Notes under the pieces: generated by a model
Told to the model about the DNA's origin: nothing
The model's input: only the letters and a program-made list of their open reading frames with translations
Database searches by the model: none
In this document: positions 1-11,280 of the stretch, piece after piece
Layout of the letters: the number at the start of each line of letters is the position of its first letter
How positions within the stretch are numbered: position 1 is the stretch's first letter
Assembly: GCF_921293095.1 (NCBI RefSeq)
Contig: NC_060249.1
Coordinates: forward strand, 87,555,907 to 87,619,906
Length of the DNA: 64,000 nt
Direction of reading: 5' to 3'
DNA from: Ischnura elegans
Taxonomy: Eukaryota > Arthropoda > Insecta > Odonata > Coenagrionidae
Translations under genes and position numbers: made by a program

Positions 1-705
1 TCTCCATGTGCTTAGCGTCCTGTCCTGAAATCTTCGTACAGTCAGTGGCTCGCATTTGGGAGAAATTTTATTTCATTGATAGCTAATCACTTTCCTTGTA
101 GTATTAAGCGGTCAACACTATCAATATGAGACAGACTTTCTAGAAATGGAGTGTCATGGAATATTGGATCTTTAGTTTAAAGAAATCCAAATAAGAATTG
201 TCCAACTTATATCCAAATGAAATGTGATATATATGACCATTTTTGTATTTTATTTGTATTGAAATAAGGTAAATTATACTTCTTAGTGATAGATTTTTAA
301 GTTAAAATTAGAGCAACCATTAAAAAAACGCAACGTTTTTAATTTGGCGAAATATATTTGGTGATGATATACGCTACTATGGGCTTTCATGAGTAGCAGC
401 TCTCAAAAACGGTTTTACCCGGATGAGGCTGTATATTAAGGAAATTTATTTCTTTTAAGGGAAAAAAATCATAAAATATGACGAATATTTTTAAATTTGC
501 AGTCTTAAATTTTGTATTATGTTTTATATTATGATATCCCTGTTTATTTTGTGTTTTTTTTAAGAGATTACATGCTTACATGTTTGCGAGTACTTCAAGA
601 TACTGTGCTTCTGGCCCTTACAATCGATGGACCAGTTACTTGCCTTCACATCCTACGCCACTCCACTTATACATCAGATCCATACCACTTATATTTCTGA
701 TGGTC
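1..705. other. Unassigned AT-rich sequence
   Basis: I see no gene, tRNA or clear repeat here. The only open frames are short and have no recognisable family. It ends at the target-site duplication of the MITE that follows. Confidence 0.5.
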
Positions 706-953
706 TAAAGGCCGTTTTGCACGGGGCACGGAATTGCGCAATCTGATGTACGCACGAAGGCGCAATCAAAATTGCGTCGTGTAAAGCGGTGAATTGCTAG
801 AACACATGCGAGAATACGTGAACGTGAGATGGCAAAATAGCCCCTATTCTAATTTCGTTCAGGCATTCGCGCAATTCCACGCCATTTGAGAAATTAATGC
901 AGTTCTAACCTGTGCCTAATTCTAATTCCGCGTATCGTGTAAAACGGCCCTAA
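706..953. mobile_element. TIR MITE, family M1, copy 1
   Basis: A non-autonomous DNA element of about 242 bp. The left end reads AGGCCGTTTTGCACGG. The reverse complement of the right end reads GGGCCGTTTTACACGA, so the ends form imperfect terminal inverted repeats that continue into a CGGAATT box. TAA flanks both ends (706-708 and 951-953), suggesting a 3-bp duplication as made by PIF/Harbinger elements. The second copy is flanked by TTAA, so the superfamily stays open. There is no coding capacity. The interior matches 5468-5650 closely, including a hairpin-like CGCAATCAAAATTGCG. Confidence 0.75.
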
Positions 954-2760
954 CATCACATACTGATATGAAGAATCGAGTATTGCGCTTTCCTGTACTT
1001 GTGCGCATTTCGGTGGCCGCCCTCATTCCCGCAGCCTTAAAAAATAATGGTTTTTCATTCCCACCCATCTTTGGCCCGCTATCACAAATTCTCTTTCCTC
1101 CCTCCCATGTTCATCCTCTCTATGGCGGCAGCCCCAAAAGCACGTACAAAATCCCCTTTACTCTTCCGCTTCTTTGGGTGCATATAAACTAGTGGGTATG
1201 TCGAGAGAGGGATGGAGGGTTGGCTGAAAGGGTTGGAGAGGGTGGTCGGAATTGCGGGTGGACATTTGCCGGGAAATCCACTCCTAAACCACCCGCACGC
1301 ATCCCTATCCCAGCTTGTCTCTTTCCAAACCCCATCTGCCCTTCTCTCCGCCGCGCGAAGATGGTTTTAATATGCTCTGCCCTATTTTGCGGAGCTAGTG
1401 CTTGGATGGCCTGAGGCCTGTTCTTAGAAGGCTTAGTAGGGTGTCCTATGCGAGTGAAAATATGTAGGGTGCGTCCTCAGTATCCGATATAGGTTCCAGA
1501 AAGCGTGATGACCATTTTGATAAGGTACTTGGCTGCCTTTCGAACTGTTCCGGGTACATATCCCAAGTAAAAACTTCAAATAGTGCACTCTAAATTGTGT
1601 GCGAAATAAAGTCAACCTCTTAATTACAGGCCTATAAATACCACACGTTTTAAGGAGCTTTACCGTCACCTATTGGCGACCAACTAGTTGAGGACGCGTC
1701 TATTGAGATTCATACCAATGAATTGAATCACGGATGGAGTTAAGAATGTTTACCGCGGAAGGAAAAACACACCGTTGATTAAAGCCTTCAATTTATTGAA
1801 TGTTATAATTTGCTCCTCAGAGTGTTATTCAAATATATAAAGATTTGCATTAAACGAAAGGGAGGTACTTGTTTGCATGCGAATAAAATTATATCACGAT
1901 ATAAAATAAAATATATTTCTTTACTAAGTTAAATGTTAAAAATGGCGTATTGACCCATAAAACTTGATATAAAATTCTTTCTAGGAATTTTTGCCTGACG
2001 CAGTTCTAACTCAGTGAACACGAGTTCATCGCGAAATTATTTTTCTGAATGTATCCGATAAATGAGAAATGCTTCGGGTTGAAAGTTGGTTTGTGTCCGA
2101 AAAATTGCTATCAATTGCTTAGGTTTCAACCTGTAGGTAAAAAACTCGGCATACGCAATCAAAATATTGAATGGATTTTATGAGTTCGCAGGAGATAACT
2201 GTGAATCTCCATCTAAGGATAACTAGCTTCACACATAAAGTAGATTTAAATCTAATAACACCGCAGATCAGTAGCGTAACTGCCACGGGAATGAGGGAGA
2301 TAGAATCTAAAAATCTCAACTCGTGTAGCTATTCATGATAATGGTGCATTTAATGACATGTGGCGATCATATTAGTGATAAAATAAACTTGAAGACAATC
2401 TATAAACTTAAATTAAGCATGTTTTTTTATGAAATGCGCTCATTTAATTAAGCAGAATTTAGTGTATTATTAGACGATGTAGTGTTACAGTCAACCTGAT
2501 CCATCCCTCTACCCCCAAAGCAAGCCAAGTTCTAGTTTATTCACTGTTGCGGACACAATGGTTATACCGTTAACACAGATCTGCGGGAAACTGAAGGAAT
2601 TCTTCGTTGAAGCCTGCTTAAATCTCTCCTCCCTTAGATTTCCGTACTTATATCCCTCCTTGATGCTAGCAAAATTTATAGAACGAGGCCGTTCATCCCT
2701 TAAAACCCCAAAACCTCCGGCGTTTCCATTTATAAAGACTTTTTCGCTATTCCTTCTCTT
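954..2760. other. Unassigned intergenic sequence
   Basis: Mixed composition, with a GC-richer part at about 1000-1410. The ORFs are under 80 codons and overlap on both strands. No domain, splice-framed exon or repeat structure was recognised. Confidence 0.45.
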
Positions 2761-2769
2761 TCTGCGTAT

Positions 2770-3180
2770 GCGTGCGTCAGTGTGCGGGTAGGGGCCCGGC
2801 CTTTAACGAATTCCCAGCTCCTCCCCGCCTAACCCTTTTCATTGCGTGTGATTCTTTATTTCTTCGCCGGCTCTTTTCCTTTGCCCGTACGTTTCCCCCA
2901 CCTCTCCCCTCTCTTCCCCCAGTCCCTCTTTCGCATCCTCTTTCTATTTCTCTTACTCCCTTTTGTAATTCTCTTACTTCGGTCCCTTTTCCGATGCCAC
3001 TCTTGCAATTTCTGCGATTTAACAATTCAAATTCCCCTTTGTAACCCTCCGCGAGTTCGCATCTACTTGTTTCACTTTTGTTTCTTGGTACATCTACTTT
3101 TCTCTGTCCCTTAATCTTCTCCCATCCCTTTGACTCTCTTTCCTTCCCTTCTTCGTGAGCTCCAGCGCATTTTTTGGGCC
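2770..3180. repeat. Pyrimidine-rich strand-asymmetric tract
   Basis: The plus strand is dominated by C and T runs (TCCC, CTCTT). Open frames therefore appear on both strands, including a 135-codon Lys/Arg/Glu/Gly-rich minus frame. These look like composition artefacts: no conserved motif, no splice sites that frame them, and the same bias recurs in about a dozen islands of this window. Confidence 0.55.
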
Positions 3181-3350
3181 GCAAAATGGTCAGCAGAAGG
3201 ATGATAGTTTGTTTTTACTGTGTTTTAAGTCCTAGAGAGTTTTCTATCATAATATGCTTCAGGTCTTATCCCTATTAATGTTGGGAATTTGGATTTGTTG
3301 AACAGCGTGGCCAACGTAATACCCTAAGGTCAAGTATACAGCGTGTTATT
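3050..3350 (+). repeat. Diverged copy of the 5.7-6.5 kb module
   Basis: This segment aligns by eye with 5690-5985. Shared blocks in order include TTTTGTTTCTTGG/TAG, a GGCCGMAAAATGGTCAGC-like block, TAAGTCCTAG, TTTTCTATC, CCCTNTTAATGTTGG and GNGTGGYCA. Divergence is high and indels are frequent, so this is an old copy. The function is unknown. Confidence 0.6.
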
Positions 3351-5442
3351 ATAAGCGGGCTGCTCAAACTGAGATTTTGGGCATTGTTCGTTTAAGTTTT
3401 GGTTAATGTTTTTCCGAGAGGAAGTTTATTTGCCAAGTCAAAATTTGTGATTATGTTTTCTCTAATAGGCTGCTGGAAAAATAAAAAGTACATTTAGTGA
3501 CGTGTTCGTTGACAACTCAGTTTGAGCTGGACCTAGTTTGCATTAAATGATTTCAATATTGTAAGTGTTTTAGCTGTTAAAATGTTTTAAATATTGTTAC
3601 GAAGCTGAGTCATTAACTTGGTAAAAAAAACTGCAAAGAAGAGTGAAAAAGGTAACAGCGTCGAGAAGAGTCATTCTGCTGATATATTTTTACGTAGCCA
3701 ATCAGAGAACACCTCAGAGAATGTAAATATTGATAATATGAAGAATTATAGCTGTTTGGATTTGATTTTCTTAATCATAATTATCAGGCATGGTTATTTA
3801 AAAAAATATAAATATAAATATGCAGTGATTATAAATTTTCAAAGGTTTATCTATTCTGGATCCCTAAATGCATTTTCTAAGATATCATTTTTGAGATTAG
3901 ATCTACTGACTTCGTTTGTACGTAGTAGCCTTGAGGATGTAACGGATGTTTTTCAGCAGTAAAAAAAGAAATTGCCGAAGATATAATAAAAATTATTTTG
4001 GGCAAAAAATGAAGTTATTGTTGGAAGATATTTGTTGGAAGATTTTTTAGGCATCTTTACGGCATGTACTTAAAATATACTACTTTACGAGCCATTTGAA
4101 GGGTTGAATTAAGGTATTGCTGTGCAAATTGACAGATTATCCCCACTATGGGCCAACACGGGAACATAATTTATCTAAAAATTTACGTTTTCTCTCAGCA
4201 AATTCTGAAACATTATTGTTAGCTTAAAGATGCCTATCTTATTAATTGATGAAATGTGGCACTAGATGCATTTAACTTGAGCTAGAGTAGCTATTTTCAG
4301 CAGTTCGTTACATTATTAATCGTAGAGTAGGTACCCAAGGAATAGTGCGCTTATATGACTAAAGAGGACAGCAATGTTGGTATTTTCCTCTGATAACAAT
4401 TCTCCTCATTTTGACGGACACAATTTTTTTGTTTTTGGCAATTCGATTTAGTTGTAACTTGATGGGCTCCGTCTCGTTTCCTGCGATATTCTGAAGAAAA
4501 TACTGATAATGAAACGTCACTATGTTTAAATCATGGTTACGAAGTTTTTCTATTTTTGCGGCCAGTATATCTTTAGCAAAAAGGTTCATTTGATAGCCAG
4601 GGTGCTTTAGGAGTGGATGTGAATTGGTGATGCATTTTTACTTTTATAAACTGAAATGATTGGATTATTAGTCGTGACGAATACAAATTCTTGATTGCTA
4701 TTTTTTGAATGGTTTTTCGTAACTTCATAAAGGGTTTGACAGAAAATGTAATGTATATATGCCATGTTCATTTGACATGTATATATGTAGACAATTATTT
4801 TGGACAGAAATTTTGTAGGATCCTGATGCGGGATTTTGAATATGTGACATTATATGTGCAGGTGTATCTTATGTAAATTAGGAACAAAAATTTGTTTAGC
4901 TAAGGTAGTACTAGAGGACTTCCTAAGAGGTTAGAGCTTTGCTCATGAAAATATAGGTTATAAATATTGCTACATTTTATGCACTTTAAGAGAGAGACCA
5001 CTCAAGTAACTTATGACCTTAAGAGGAGGCTACACTCTCACTCGATCGATTTTATTATTCTTTTTGCAACGTTTACTTTATCAAGGTGTAATTCATCATT
5101 TTGAGACAATCAGTGTGCATTGGATAAACCCTTCAAATTCTTTACCTTAATTTCGGGATTCAATAATTTTAAGCGTAAAAATTCAGAATTCACTTCGTAG
5201 AAATCTATTATTTCACAAATATTACTTAAACTTTTTCAGATTTCACATGAAAATTTATTCTTTAACCAATAATGATTTAGACTTTTGAAATTCATTCCCA
5301 AGATTTCCTCTTTAATTATGGTGTAGTATACGATGGAATATCGAGGCAAAATTTTCTCATTGACGATACTGACAAACTTTGACAATGCTCTTCTGAATTT
5401 GCTCTTAAATGTCATGATTTGGCGTGAATTTGTTATTAGATG
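3351..5442. other. AT-rich sequence without recognisable genes
   Basis: Long AT-rich stretch. The open frame at 3618-3962 starts with TTG, is AT-driven and has no recognisable domain, so I do not call it. No RNA gene or TIR element was seen. Confidence 0.5.
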
Positions 5443-5666
5443 TTAAGGCGTACTGTCGTAAGTCTGACGTACGTGTGAAGGCGCAATCAAAATTGCGTCG
5501 TGTAAAGCGGTGAATTGCTAGAACACATGCGAGAATGCGTGGATGCGAGACGGCAAAATAGCCCCTGCTCTAATTTCGTTCATGCATTCGCGTCATTCCA
5601 CGCCATTTTAAAAATTAATGCAGCTCGAACCTGCGCAATTCCGTGTACCGTGTAAAACGGCCTTAA
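5443..5666. mobile_element. TIR MITE, family M1, copy 2
   Basis: About 216 bp, same orientation as the copy at 706-953 and nearly collinear with its interior (for example AATTGCGTCGTGTAAAGCGG in both). The right terminus CGTGTAAAACGGCC is intact. The left terminus is damaged and keeps only a few matching bases after TTAA. TTAA flanks both ends (5443-5446 and 5663-5666), which differs from the TAA reading of copy 1. No coding capacity. Confidence 0.7.
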
Positions 5667-5859
5667 GAATAATAGCATAAGTTTTTACGTGTGAATTCAA
5701 TTAAGTCGTTTCCTTTTGTTTCTTAGAATATCTACTATTTTACGACCTTTAATCTGCCTCCTTACCTTTTATTATCTAACTTTGGTTGAATTCCTGCCAA
5801 ATGTTTTAGGCCGAAAAATTGTCAGCATAAGTGTTAAGGATCTTTTTAAGTCCTAGGAA

Positions 5860-6165
5860 TTTTTCTATCTTGAGACATTTCAATTCTCTTCCCTGTTAAT
5901 GTTGGATTTGTGAAGCTGCGTGGTCATCGCAATGGCGTAAGTTGTGCAACATTAAGATATGCAAGTAGGCAATGCAACCTTAAATTATGCGTTAGGAAGG
6001 AAATATTTTCTAGACGGAGTGATTGGTCCTCCGAACCATCACTTCACCTTCCTTCTTCACGCATCCTTTCACTTCTTTCCCTTTCGTCTCTATCGATCGA
6101 TACATTCGATCTTTCCATGCTTCCGTTTTAAGCCTCTCAACCCTTTTCGTCATTCTTGATGGTTG
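5860..6165 (+). repeat. Tandem duplication, unit 1
   Basis: First of two head-to-tail units of about 310-325 bp. It shares long near-identical runs with 6184-6493, such as TTGAGACATTTCAATTCTC and TTAGGAAGGAAAT, and ends with a CATTCTTGATGGTTG block. Upstream sequence from 5690 extends the match to the diverged copy at 3050-3350. The short ORFs inside differ between the units and show no protein-like conservation, so it is treated as non-coding. Confidence 0.8.
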
Positions 6166-6183
6166 GCAGTAGTAGTCGTAGGC

Positions 6184-6493
6184 AATTTTCTGTCTTGAGA
6201 CATTTCAATTCTCTTCCCTATTAATGTTGGATTTGTGAAGCGGCGTGGTCATCTCAATGGCGTAAGTTATGCAGCATTAAAATATGCAAGTAGGCGATGC
6301 AACCTTAAATTATGCGTTAGGAAGGAAATGTTTTCTAGACGGAGTGATTGGTCCTCTTAACCGTCTAGCTATCCTTCCACTTATTTCCCTCTCGTCTCTG
6401 TCGCTATTTCCCAGCATGCCCCATCTCCTACACTCGATCTCTCCATGCTTCCGTTTTAAACCTCCCAACCCTTTTCCTCATTCTTGATGGTTG
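6184..6493 (+). repeat. Tandem duplication, unit 2
   Basis: Second unit of the direct duplication. It is very similar to unit 1 over its first 180 bases, then differs in the pyrimidine-rich middle and rejoins at TTCCGTTTTAA and the CATTCTTGATGGTTG block. The high identity of the first part against the diverged 3.1-kb copy suggests the tandem event is younger than the dispersed family. Confidence 0.8.
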
Positions 6494-6499
6494 AGCGGG

Positions 6500-6985
6500 T
6501 AAAGTAAACTCTTTGCCGCGGCTGCCCACATGGGTTGAGGCACACCCTGGAGAGAGAGAAAGAGAGAGAGAGGGAGGGTGATAGTATGTAGCCCATGTGG
6601 GAGGGCGTGGTGGGGTTGTAGGCAGTGGAATGGTATTGCGCATGGTAGGATGAGGCGTATGGCAGGGGGTAGGGTTGGGTGGAAGGGAAATGGGTGCCGC
6701 GTTGGGGAAAGATTGAAGTTTGCCGGGCGGGCACTCATTTTCCTCCCTCGGGAAAAGACCCGTGGGTTGGAATCCAAGCTTTTGAGCGCTCGGGCTCTCC
6801 CAGAAAATCCTTTACTCCCGCTTCCCCCCACCCCACGCCCCCCATCATTCAAGGGCCTCCCTTCGTTTGGGTTTTAATCAAACGGGCCGGGCCCTGGCCA
6901 TTCTGCGCCCAACCTCCTTCGCCTCCCGCTCCATCCCCGCTAACCCGGTCCCTGCGATGTTCATGCCATGCACTCGCGTTTTAGC
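6500..6985. repeat. GC-rich island with a GA microsatellite
   Basis: A (GA)n run lies at about 6549-6580. Purine-rich and then pyrimidine-rich GC-heavy sequence follows, up to the CGGGCCGGGCCC block near 6890. Both strands carry open frames of 92-124 codons that overlap each other and are Pro/Arg/Ser-rich. No domain or consistent splice pattern was recognised, so no gene is called. Confidence 0.45.
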
Positions 6986-7477
6986 CATTACGACGCCCTT
7001 ATGCAAGATTGTTTAACTATTTTGTTCCTGAAAAAATGCACTTATTTTTTTTACTGTTGGAGTTTCCATTTTAAGGCCTTGGTTTGGTAACTATTGCTTA
7101 TACCACTTATTTTTTCTTCTTCTTCCACAGTGCGAAATAATTGCGTAATGTACCACAAAACTTTTTTGATCCGACCCCGAGTTTCAACTAATATATAGCC
7201 ATTATCAAGATGACCAAGGCCACCCTCTTACATACACTATTCACGGTGAATCATTTGGTCAAACATAAGCACTAGATAAATCTTCTTCTTTCGTTACGTA
7301 ATTAGGCTACAAAAATACGATAAATCGATAGTAATTTACGACTTATAATGAATATTATTCATCAAATCCAAGGTCGCTTCATTTAAGAAAAATAGTGGCC
7401 TAAGTAATTGTTATTCGATGAAGAAAAAACTATTTTCCTCTAATACATCGCCTGTCCTCCAAAAACGTTCAATATTG
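6986..7477. other. Unassigned AT-rich sequence
   Basis: No gene or named repeat. Close to 7451-7477 begins the border block (CCAAAAACG/CCAAATACC type) that also closes both SINE-like units downstream. Confidence 0.4.
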
Positions 7478-7823
7478 TTGGCATTCAATCTCGATGGACA
7501 ATTTGTGGGAGGTATCTGGTAGGTTTGGTGGCCACATTGTTGGCTTCATTCTCCGTGGGTCAGGGTTACAATCCCCGTGGTAGCAGTGAACTTTCAGATA
7601 TCCCACGGTTTCTGCTTGAATTTTGTTTGCACTTTAAAACACTTCTAGCGCAACACTCCGTAAGTTGAATGGTGCGCTAAGGCTTGGCACGCTTGGCCCT
7701 TTTCGTTAAGAGCAGGGTAATGCCGCTGCCGAGTATATCTCCACCATTCCATATCCTATGCTGATGCTTCAAATGGTCCAATCAGTCTATCCCCTGCTCC
7801 AAATACCATATCGTACCAATTTT
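7478..7823 (+). mobile_element. SINE-like tandem unit 1
   Basis: First of two head-to-tail diverged units of about 320-345 bp. Each begins with a TTGGC...CTCGATGGA block. Each then has a tRNA-like segment with a possible Pol III B box (GGTTACAATCC here) and a CGCTTGGC...TTTCGTTAAGA block. Each closes with CTCCAAATACCATA...GTACCAATTT. The head resembles a tRNA and the body is unrelated, as in tRNA-derived SINEs. The ORF at 7758-8039 spans the junction and is not protein-like. Confidence 0.6.
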
Positions 7824-8146
7824 TTGGCGTACACTCTCGATGGAAAATTTATGGTTGTTATGGTGGTTAAAATATTGCCTCCACACCCTGTGGATCCGGG
7901 TTCAAATTCCGGAGAGGAAAGAATTTTCATAGACTACCCGATCCCTGATTTTGGAGAACATTTCAAACGCAAACCTACTTCTGTCGGATTGGACGGTAAG
8001 CGATGGTACGCTTGGCGCCTTTCGTTAAGATCACGATAATTCTGGCAGCGGGTTTCTCTCCGCCCTTTCTTCCCTACTCATCCCTGAAGCCATAAACGGC
8101 CAAAGCTGTCGATCGCCTCCTCCAAATACCATACCGTACCAATTTC
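7824..8146 (+). mobile_element. SINE-like tandem unit 2
   Basis: Second unit, collinear with unit 1. The tRNA-like head has a better B box (GGTTCAAATTCC, about 7900-7911), preceded by an A-box-like TGGTGGTTAAAATATTGCC. It ends in the same CCAAATACCATACCGTACC block. A tandem pair with shared borders suggests dimerisation or unequal exchange rather than two chance insertions. Confidence 0.6.
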
Positions 8147-9175
8147 AAGGGGAGGAACGTCTCTACGTCGGAACTTTCCGTGCAAATGCTTAGATGTGCT
8201 GAAGTTTCTTCAAACAGGGTAAGATATGGAGGGGGTAGGTAAATATGCTTGAGTTGATTCAGCGTCCCTAAGGTTCGGCAGTTACGATGTTGAGCAATTA
8301 AGTTCTCAATAACTTTTGTGAGTTAATTGAATTTGCTGAATATTTAGGTGAAGGGGGCAAAGAAACTAGTTTAAATGATAATATAAACTTGATGATCAGA
8401 GGCAATTCCCGTTTTGTGGTGATAAAATTTTCTGGTTTGGACTTGATAAAACTCTTTCTTCATGCTCACTGCATGCCAAAAGAAGCTTTTTCATAATAAT
8501 CGCAATGCTTTTAAAATATTTTTGTGATAAAATTATACTTAAACACTAATTTTAATAATAAACTTTTTAAGAAACACACACTTCAAATTGACACTAAATG
8601 ATACCTGAGTTTCTGACAACGAGATCAAAAATCCACTAGGGCTCTGATGAATAAGGGAAGGTTTTCTGCCGATGTATTTAATGTAGAAGTTATGGCTAAT
8701 GTCCATAGATGAATTTTTACATCTAAAGGTACTGAGTTAGCAGACTAATTGTTTTGCTGTTTCTCCCTGTATAATTCACTTTTTCAGGTGATGTACAATG
8801 GAAACGAGGCAATTTAGCAAGAAGAAAACCCTTGCCATTTCCAAGAACTCTATCTATTTAAGAATATTCAACTAAAAACCAATTTTTCGACTTAATATGT
8901 CATTTTCTGTATGGCTATTCTTATTTGTTTTCCTGAACGGATTGACTGGACACTTATTTTTCCCTGTAACGGAGAAGAAATGTAGGAAGTGGGAAAGGAT
9001 GTTTCGGGCATGGTAGAGTAGGTTTGAGGAGTCATCTCGTTGTCCCCGTTACTTCCTATCCGGCTTATTTATTTATATTCTCACTCTTAAACACTTTTTC
9101 TATCCCAATCACCTAGTAACTTTGGAATATAAGTACATATTATGCCCCAGAAAACCAGTGAGTTTACCTAGTCTA
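8147..9175. other. Unassigned sequence
   Basis: AT-rich, with no ORF of note, no tRNA, and no TIR or long hairpin seen. Confidence 0.4.
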
Positions 9176-9240
9176 TGAGGCGGTGGCTCAATAAGCCGAA
9201 ACGTGTGCAATTTTAAACAAATTTGGTATGTTTTGTGGAA
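9176..9240 (+). mobile_element. Penelope-type / hammerhead-like repeat fragment
   Basis: Contains TGGCTCAATAAGCCGAAACG: a GGCT/AGCC stem directly followed by GAAACG, preceded by a degenerate TGAGGCGG where CTGATGA is expected. Downstream, the AAACAAATTTGGTATG...GTGGAATATT block matches the ends of the copies at 44.4 and 63.7 kb. Single, non-inverted copy. Confidence 0.45.
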
Positions 9241-10040
9241 TATTCGTGGATTTTTTTTACCACTGTTGCAATTTTCCATTCCACATACTCGTATTTTCCT
9301 CATTATAGAGCGAGCATCCCTTTGTTAACAATTTGCATTCAACAACGCATGGGCACTTATACGATGACTGCTCATAGGTTATCTCGATACTACACAATCC
9401 GAAACAAGCACTTCTCATATTTGATGCTAGAGATAAATTTTTAATGTGATAGACGTCGACCGTGAGGTTGAAGAAAACAATGAGTGAGACAAGGAATGCG
9501 GCTAATTCGGCTCATTTTAAGTTAACAAAGTTTGAAGTGGATTTTTTTCGTATGACTACCGGGATTTGATTCTAATTCCCTAATTTGTTTGCTAAAGTCT
9601 CTAAAATGCAGCAGTGGAATCCAACATTTTATTCTTATCTTGATTAATTTATTCATTACAACCATTTCTATAATGCAACAAATTTCGTCACTTTGGAGTG
9701 GAATTTACCTATATTAAACGTCAAAGAGGGCAAGAAGGTAAAAAAATTTAGCATTAAATCACTTCTCCATCCAAATAGCATAGTATAGCTCCTATCTCTA
9801 ATCGCAATTTGCTCATGTTACCACAATTTTATTTTATTTTTATATGTAATCACAATTTTCCCTAATACCTTCCTCCAAGTCCGTATAAGAATATAAATAT
9901 TTTAATGCTACATATTTCAATAAATTATAAGCGGGGATTTAGTGAATAATGTACAATTTTGGTCGAATATTTTCATGGAAATAATATTTACCAAAATTCT
10001 TTCTCGCAACAACATCCATAAGTTTCACATGCATTTTCGC
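9241..10040. other. Unassigned AT-rich sequence
   Basis: Nothing recognisable. Short open frames overlap on opposite strands. Confidence 0.4.
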
Positions 10041-10340
10041 GTCTCTGCCCTTGCATGCAATTTATGTTACCCATCATCCCACCCTTCCTCCATCGCTCTC
10101 GGTCAACGCTTTCTACTCCACCTGCGTACACGGCGTAGTAAAGGGTTTTTAAAGGCGATGCGCGTTCGAGGGGACACGTTGGCGTGTTTACGCACGACCT
10201 ATTTTCTCACCGAATCGCCGTTAGGGGTCTCCCAACGTCCGCGACCCTAACGGCGTGTGCGCGTGACTATGTGACAAATTTCTAATCGGCGATGCCCCAC
10301 GGCCGTTCTTACAGGGCGGCCGTGTCATCACGCATGTTTG
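10041..10340. other. CpG-dense island with two hairpins
   Basis: This GC-rich stretch stands out from its AT-rich flanks and is dense in CG dinucleotides. It contains an inverted repeat, CGCCGTTAGGGGTC paired with GACCCTAACGGCG (about 10216-10254), and a second shorter one, CACGGCCG paired with CGGCCGTG (about 10298-10324). It could be a regulatory or promoter island or a decayed mobile element. No exon is apparent on either side. Confidence 0.4.
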
Positions 10341-10980
10341 CCCACTCGCATGTGTCCAGCTGGCCATTCGTTGCTCATTGGATGTGTGCCGTTGAATGCA
10401 AAATTATGAGTTCCCTCAAAATACGACGGCCGTGAGAATGAAAATAAATGTGGGAAGGGCCATGCAAAATTTACGCTCGTATGTTTACGGCAGCGCCTTG
10501 CTATCATCAAGCATGAGTGGCATAGATATTTTTCGAAATGACGTTCACTTAGGTTATTTTTGGAAATGACTTGCTACTCTCCCAAGAACTTATATACAGG
10601 AATTTGGTAGGTGCATGCATTGTGGAAGATCGAAACGAAACGAAAAACTAAAAATCTACCCCTGGAAATCACCACAGCCTCAGAGAAAATATATACAAGA
10701 GCGCTGAAGTAGCTGCGCACAAACAAAAAGCTTTGGGCAACATTAAAATAGCAGCTTCAGTAATTTGATGAGAAATGAAATATATTATGAGATGATATCA
10801 GATGAATAGTAAATATTTTATTAAAATTCAGATTCATTTCTTTCTGTGTGTTGAATTTAATGGCACTAAAATTTCCAATCGAAATAAACAACATGTAACA
10901 AACTGCATCGTCGAAGTCAGTGAATCAGGCCCCACAATTGATTTTGCATTCTTGTAACATAATGTAAACAAGCCACCATG
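10341..10980. other. Unassigned sequence
   Basis: No supported feature. An AT-rich part follows the CpG-dense island. Confidence 0.35.
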
Positions 10981-10984
10981 TTGT

Positions 10985-11280
10985 TTGTAAATAATTTAAA
11001 ACTGACAATGGTAGTGAGGGAGGGGGAGATTGTTGTAAATGGAAAAAGAGAAGAGGGGAGTCGTGTATGGAGAGAAGGAAGAGATAGACGTGATAGAAAG
11101 GATCGGGAGAAAAATTAAAGAGTGGTATATTGTGCGACCGTAGGAAGAAATACGGCAGAACCCAGGATCGGCAGGAGGAATTAAAGAACGCGGAGAAGAA
11201 GGAGGCGTCTACGAGAGAGAGAGAGAGCAGAGGAAAGGGATAAGAAGAGCTCAAGACCCCCACACGGGTGCAGTTCATGG
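10985..11280. repeat. Purine-rich tract with a short GA run
   Basis: The plus strand is A/G-dominated with a GAGAGAGAGAGAG run near 11214-11228. The 117-codon minus-strand frame (10925-11278) is Ser/Leu/Phe/Pro-rich as expected from a CT-rich strand, and no family is recognisable. Confidence 0.5.

Noticed and set aside
2777..3184. 135-codon Lys/Arg/Glu-rich minus frame
   Set aside because: Complement of a pyrimidine-rich tract, with no conserved pattern.
3618..3962. 114-codon plus frame with Lys-rich start
   Set aside because: Starts at TTG, AT-driven composition, no domain.
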